A stretch of 64,000 nucleotides of DNA from contig JAMXBD010000023.1 in NCBI GenBank assembly GCA_024138025.1, positions 1,736,001 through 1,800,000 on the forward strand. Direction: 5' to 3'. The translations under genes were made by a program, and so were the position numbers. Each line of letters opens with the position of its first letter. The stretch's first letter is position 1. Source of the stretch: Combretum micranthum (Eukaryota > Streptophyta > Magnoliopsida > Myrtales > Combretaceae). Shown piece by piece: positions 59,401 through 64,000 of this stretch. The notes below the pieces were generated by a model. The model was not told the origin of the DNA, did no database searches, and worked only from the letters and a program-made list of their open reading frames with translations.

Positions 59401-61026
59401 GAAGAATCCCAACAAAATTTTGCAGTGAATATTAGTTTTTTCCCTTTTTCTTACTAGTTTCTAATGAGATAATCATGTGGTGACAAAATCTTAACGTTCC
59501 AAAGTTGACATCAATACTCTTTAGAAAACAACAAATTTTGGAGAGAGATTTTTTAAGAAATCTCAAAATGCAAGGGGCAAAGAAATTCTAGAAGAAGAAA
59601 ATATTGAAAAGCTACAAGGATGTAATGTGGTTTTAACATGATTTTTAATTTTTTAATTGTTGATTATGCTAGAGATGCATGTGTGTGTGTGTTTAAAATG
59701 GTGTGAGGATGTACAATGTTGATAGAAAAGGGGTTAAAACATTTTGAAATTTAGAACAAGAGAAAATTTTTATGAAAGTATGATCAATGCACAAACTTGT
59801 GTATGAAGCTGTGTAACATTCTGTGACTTGTAGTAACTAGTGCACGGGACCACGTATGAGATCGTGTACTATTTTATGACCCACACTTTTCCATTAGTAA
59901 AGTACATGGCCATGTTTTGTACTAGCCCGCACTTTTTGTAACTTTTTCAAATTTACCTTTTTCTTTTCCAAAAGCAATTGCAACTCACTTAACTCCTTCC
60001 TTTAAGATTAAAGTTTATTATAAGATCTTAAAACCTAGGAACTAGAGGGGTAAAGTGCAGGAACTATAAAAGTGTAGATCAGAAGTAAGCTAGTGGCAAG
60101 GACAAATTAACTTTCCAAGCACATGTATTACCTTATGTGTCCTAGTGCTTGTTTATGATTTAAGCTTAAAATTACTAAATGAATACTCGCCTATATAACT
60201 AAATGTTGTGTGCACTTAGATGTGGTTAGTGGACTGATAGTACCGATATTGTTAACGTGGTATCCTGATGATCCATGTTTGATGCTATCCCAACATGGAG
60301 TCATAGCTAGAAATGACTACAAGTAGATTTAGGTCTTGGACCCATGGATGTTGGGAAGTACTCAATATTATATATGCATATAGTATATATGTGTGTGTGT
60401 GGTTGGGATACTGAGTTATCCCTGTGCTATTTGATGGACCTAAATTCAAAGATGATAAATAATAGGTTGATAAATTAATTATATATTTGCATGTGAATGT
60501 ATTGACGCATGCCAACGCACTTGTGCCTGTGGTAGTATCATGTAGGTTTTGACTCACTCCTTTCTTCTTTTTCAATCTTAGGTGAAAATCCCATTATGAT
60601 CGATATTTTTATATACAATATCGTTGTTGACCATAGAGGTGACACTAGTAAAGAAGACCATCTAACAAATGATTAGTATAGCTTGATCCTTTAAAAACTA
60701 AGACTTAATTTAAATGTGATCATACATTACATAAGTATGTATTAGAGTGCTTTTGTAGGATATGGACCCAGTTGAATTCATTGGTTTATTTTATTATTTT
60801 GACTTGATAGACTCTATAGCCATCTAGTGTTAGTGATATCTAGGATTGTGGTTACTCTCTGTGGTTATATGTAGAGCTATTTATTGTGTAAATGCTAATT
60901 TGAAGCTATTAAATTTAGTGTGCATTGATGGTTATAATGTGCAGGATTTTAGTTAGATTTGACCCATTATATATTAACTATGGATACCTAAGGGATCGTA
61001 AATGATCTAAAGTTTAAAATATTACA
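59400..61026 (+). mobile_element. Possible chromovirus-type LTR remnant
   Basis: It shows the same order of landmarks as the clearer LTRs: GCACGGGACCACG…ATCGTGTAC near 59840, a GTGCCTGTGG…GACTCACTCC region near 60520-60560, a TTTCTTCTTTTTCAATCTTAG acceptor-like run and a short acidic frame after it, ending near ATTACA (61026). There is no paired LTR or target duplication, so both limits are approximate. Confidence 0.35.
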
Positions 61027-61306
61027 ATTTATTTATATGCAATTTTATCAAATTCTCAATATAGTACTAATGATGTGGAACTATAAGTTATTTAGAGGTT
61101 AGAAAGTAGATTAAAAAGCAAAAGCTAATAAAAAATGTTCCGTTCATTTGATAGAAATTTATGTGAATTAAATCTCACATATTTTGAATGTATAACTATT
61201 TCTTATGTTGTTAAATGATGTGAGTGAGAAACAATTACTTCCAATTCATATAAAATATTTTAAATATATTATTTGATTATGGATTTTTAGTTTTTTACCT
61301 TTTCTT

Positions 61307-61340
61307 TATATATATATATATATATATATACATATATATA
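61307..61340. repeat. (TA)n microsatellite
   Basis: TA dinucleotides broken once by CA; 34 bp. Confidence 0.9.
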
Positions 61341-61549
61341 TTTTTTAAGGGTTGACTTATGTACACTATTAGGTCCACCCCTTATCGGGTCTTTTAGTAG
61401 GTCTAAACCAGGACGAATGGTTGTGTAGGTTTTTGTTCCTAAAGAGTACGGATTTAAAAAAAAAAATCGCAAACAGGTTAGTGGGAAAAAATGATACAAA
61501 TTTGGGTCAGTAGAGGCACTGTCATTAATAACGCATTTGTGTTTACATT

Positions 61550-61682
61550 GTAGGCGCCCTCTGGGACAGTGCCTTCAATGTGAATCGATTAAATTGAAGG
61601 CACCGTCATAGAAGGCGCCTACAACATGCATGACCCCTTTAGTGTAAATAATGAAGGAGCCCTCTACAATGAAGCCTTCATT
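61550..61682. repeat. Palindromic terminal-type repeats of the second PMD element
   Basis: A 73-bp imperfect palindrome (61550-61622) pairs GTAGGCGCC…TGCCTTCAAT with ATTGAAGGCA…GGCGCCTAC around a centre near ATCGAT. A second palindrome (61650-61682) is AATGAAGG…CCTTCATT. This parallels the hairpins in the ends of the MULE at 41717-48013, but with unrelated sequence. Confidence 0.8.
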
Positions 61683-62300
61683 GTAAAACCAAAAAAAAAA
61701 AAAGCAACCAACATGAAACACTGTTCCCTGTTAGTCCATTACATCCAACCTCAAATGATCCATTCATCAACTTGCAAAACATCATTCCCTAATTCATTGT
61801 GATTACTAACACCAATGACAACAATTTCAATCATATCATCCCTTTCCAACTAAACTCTAAACAATTCAACAATGAAATAATGAAAATGATAAAACAAAGC
61901 ATAATATATCCATAAACTAAAATAAATTCCAATACAAAGTATGAGATAAGAGTACATGTTTCTCGGATAATATAAATCATAAACAGGAAAGAAATCGATG
62001 ATGAACTATCTTTGCCTCCTCAAACCCCTCTGGAGTCTTCAAGCTATCCTAAACACAATGGATCAACTCTTCTCTGGAGCTGATGGCCCCTCTCCAAAGC
62101 TGCATCAGTCCCTTGCCCATGTCATGATCATCAACAACACGTCTCTTTTATGGTATAGGTAGAGTAGGACCTAAAGATGTCCTATACTCACTACATGAAG
62201 TGTAGTACAATATGGGATTGACCCCAAATGAATGTGGAACCGAGAAGTGCTATGATGCCCATGATATATAGATGGTGCTCATTGGGTAATATGGTAGTCT
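61683..62300. other. Non-coding part of the second PMD element
   Basis: No domain recognised. By position it is the 3' region between the PMD pseudogene (minus strand) and its palindromic end. Confidence 0.35.
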
Positions 62301-64000
62301 TGCTTTGCATTGCCATCCTCTTCATCTCTAGCAGTAGCCTATGAGCACTGTTGTCATGCTCCTCTACTCCACTTCCTCATGAGCTTCATATCGAACCTCT
62401 GGATGCAAATGATCATGGGCTCCATGATCATCCACCTTCTTTATGGTTGCATTTGCAATTACATAAAACCCTAGAAGGTTGTCTGATAACCATATATGAC
62501 AAAACTAGTCGACCTGCAAAAAAAGGGGAAACACACAAAGTGGGTATTTAAAAAAAACGCAATCTTATGTCATCGAAGGTAGAATGTCGACAATTCTTCA
62601 CTTACCAAGCGACCGCTATAGCTTCGATATAGCTAACATATCGCCTAATAATACGTCTATACCATCATAGATAGTTTAGATCAACACCAAAGGGATGCTC
62701 GATGGGACCAATTGGTCTCGCCTGTCATTCCATATCCCATGATAAGTAGCATGATGCACTAGCCAATTGGTTTCAACCCTCCCTCTCAAATCGATCTGGT
62801 GTAGATTCGGTTTAGTGTTAACAGAAAGTAGATTTTTCTAGGTTCCCCCAAACTGTCTAATGACACGGTCTGGGAAGCACCACTCCACAAATGCATAAGC
62901 ATATAATGGGGACTCGTGCTGTCTACACTTCAACACTGGTGCGACAGTATTGGGAAGCCTACTCATAATATCATTAGTGGAAGGCATCCAAACCACCTGT
63001 TTGAAAGCATAAAGAAGACCTCACAATTAATGTTATTATAAAGCATAACATAACATTGATAAAGCAAAAGAACAAGTACTTGCCGAGAACCTATAATATC
63101 AAATGCCTGTTGATAAGCTGAAACCACATGAGATGGATGGTGGGTCGCGTTTAAAACAATCTACCATCAGGTAGCAAGGGGTGCCTATCTTGTAATGGAG
63201 GTCCGAAATGGGCACGGAAGGCAACGATGGAAATTTGTTCCATACCTAAACCCACAGTAGCACAACTGCTATACCTATTGGAGCAACATCCTCACCAGAT
63301 GTTCAACACAATTGCCGATATAACCAACTCAAGTAAGCAAACCCCTAACTATATTAGCCAACTCACGTATGTCCTCTAACAAGGGTAACAACATAACATG
63401 AACCAACGATCCAGATTTGTCAACAAAAAGACATCCTCCAATGAACTGAAGGATGTGGGTACGTACATGCCTCACAATTTGCTCCTCTAGTGCATTCTCA
63501 GCAAATAGGTGAATGTAGTGCGCAACCAATGCAGACTCAAGTGCCCTACTTGCGAGGTATTTCTTTCCCTTCATGGATAGTCCCCTAATAAATTCATACA
63601 TATTTCCCTCCATCTAGTTGAAGGAGGGGGAGAAGGAGGTGTTGTGATACCCATAAATGGCATGATGTCAACTAAGAGGCTAAGATGTACTGGCACATCC
63701 TATAAGGTAATGGTCATCTCCCCATGTAGCATGTGGAATGTATACATCTACGATCTCCAGCACTCAACTAATGTTGTGATAAGATGCCAGTCAAGATGAA
63801 TGAATGGTAGATATCTTATCCTTAAAAGGCCAGCTTGCTCCATATAGGGAAGAAGGCGGTCATCAATTGGTCTTCCTGCCTGTATATGCCTAGAATTTGG
63901 CTCCCTTCATCTAACGACAAAGGCAGTTGCAGAAGCCTGAAAATTGAAATAACATAACATAATGAACTCAATTGTTTGTTTGTACTGGTGGAAACTAAAC
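62300..64000 (-). pseudogene. Plant mobile domain (PMD) gene, degenerate, cut by window end
   Basis: On the minus strand, starting at the right edge, the PMD begins with GRPIDDRLLPYMEQAGLL and YLPFIHLDWHLITTLVECW near 63870-63750, then YTFHMLHGEMTITL near 63750-63710. After frameshifts an open stretch (63613-63329) continues with HYIHLFAENALEEQIVRHVR, HILQFIGGCLFVDKSGSLVH and LLPLLEDIRELANI. A further part has VWMPSTNDIMSRLP near 63000 and, lower, a 'YAFVHLWSGASQTV' segment. Domain order agrees with the PMD in the MULE at 45422-47560, but the sequences are only distantly alike. Stops and shifts are frequent. The start of the gene, and any transposase, would lie beyond 64000. Confidence 0.75.

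Overview
The window is nuclear DNA from a flowering plant, probably a eudicot. The evidence is its AT-richness, a VPS52 gene with 20 coding exons and plant-style GT-AG introns, a Cassandra TRIM element, Tekay-like chromovirus LTRs, and transposase plus plant-mobile-domain (PMD) elements. There are no bacterial-type operons or CRISPR arrays. The species cannot be named from sequence alone. Only one cellular gene is clearly present; almost everything else is transposable elements at different stages of decay, often inserted into one another. || Layout: 1-5310 is old repeat debris plus one structurally complete Cassandra TRIM (3799-4357) with an exact TTACA target duplication. 5311-6997 is a solitary chromovirus LTR. 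7184-19666 is a nested stack: a PIF/Harbinger-like MITE with TTA duplications was split by an 11.8-kb Tekay-like Ty3 element (7538-19359). That element in turn received a 3.7-kb reverse-strand LTR (9744-13454) and a 680-bp hAT-like element with an exact 8-bp duplication (16151-16830). || 22691-41171 (+) holds VPS52, a subunit of the GARP/EARP tethering complexes at the trans-Golgi network. Its exons join in frame except at one place, the end of exon 3, where one base appears to be missing. Intron 9 carries a reverse-strand Ty1/copia element and intron 14 a LINE-like ORF1 remnant. || 41717-48013 is a Mutator-like element carrying two decayed genes, a MURA-type transposase and a PMD gene. Its long terminal inverted repeats each contain three palindromic hairpin motifs. 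49.2-57.6 kb holds faint reverse-strand coding debris, part of it MULE-like, interrupted by two LTR blocks. One of those blocks contains a hairpin minisatellite with covarying arms, a CpG-rich island and a tRNA-like segment. 59.4-61.0 kb looks like another LTR. 61.5-64.0 kb is the downstream part of a second, reverse-strand PMD element that runs off the window and also ends in palindromic repeats of a different sequence. || Functionally, only VPS52 looks like a host gene under selection. The transposon ORFs carry many stops and frameshifts, and a large share of the stops fit C-to-T decay of Trp and Gln codons, as expected for methylated, silenced elements.
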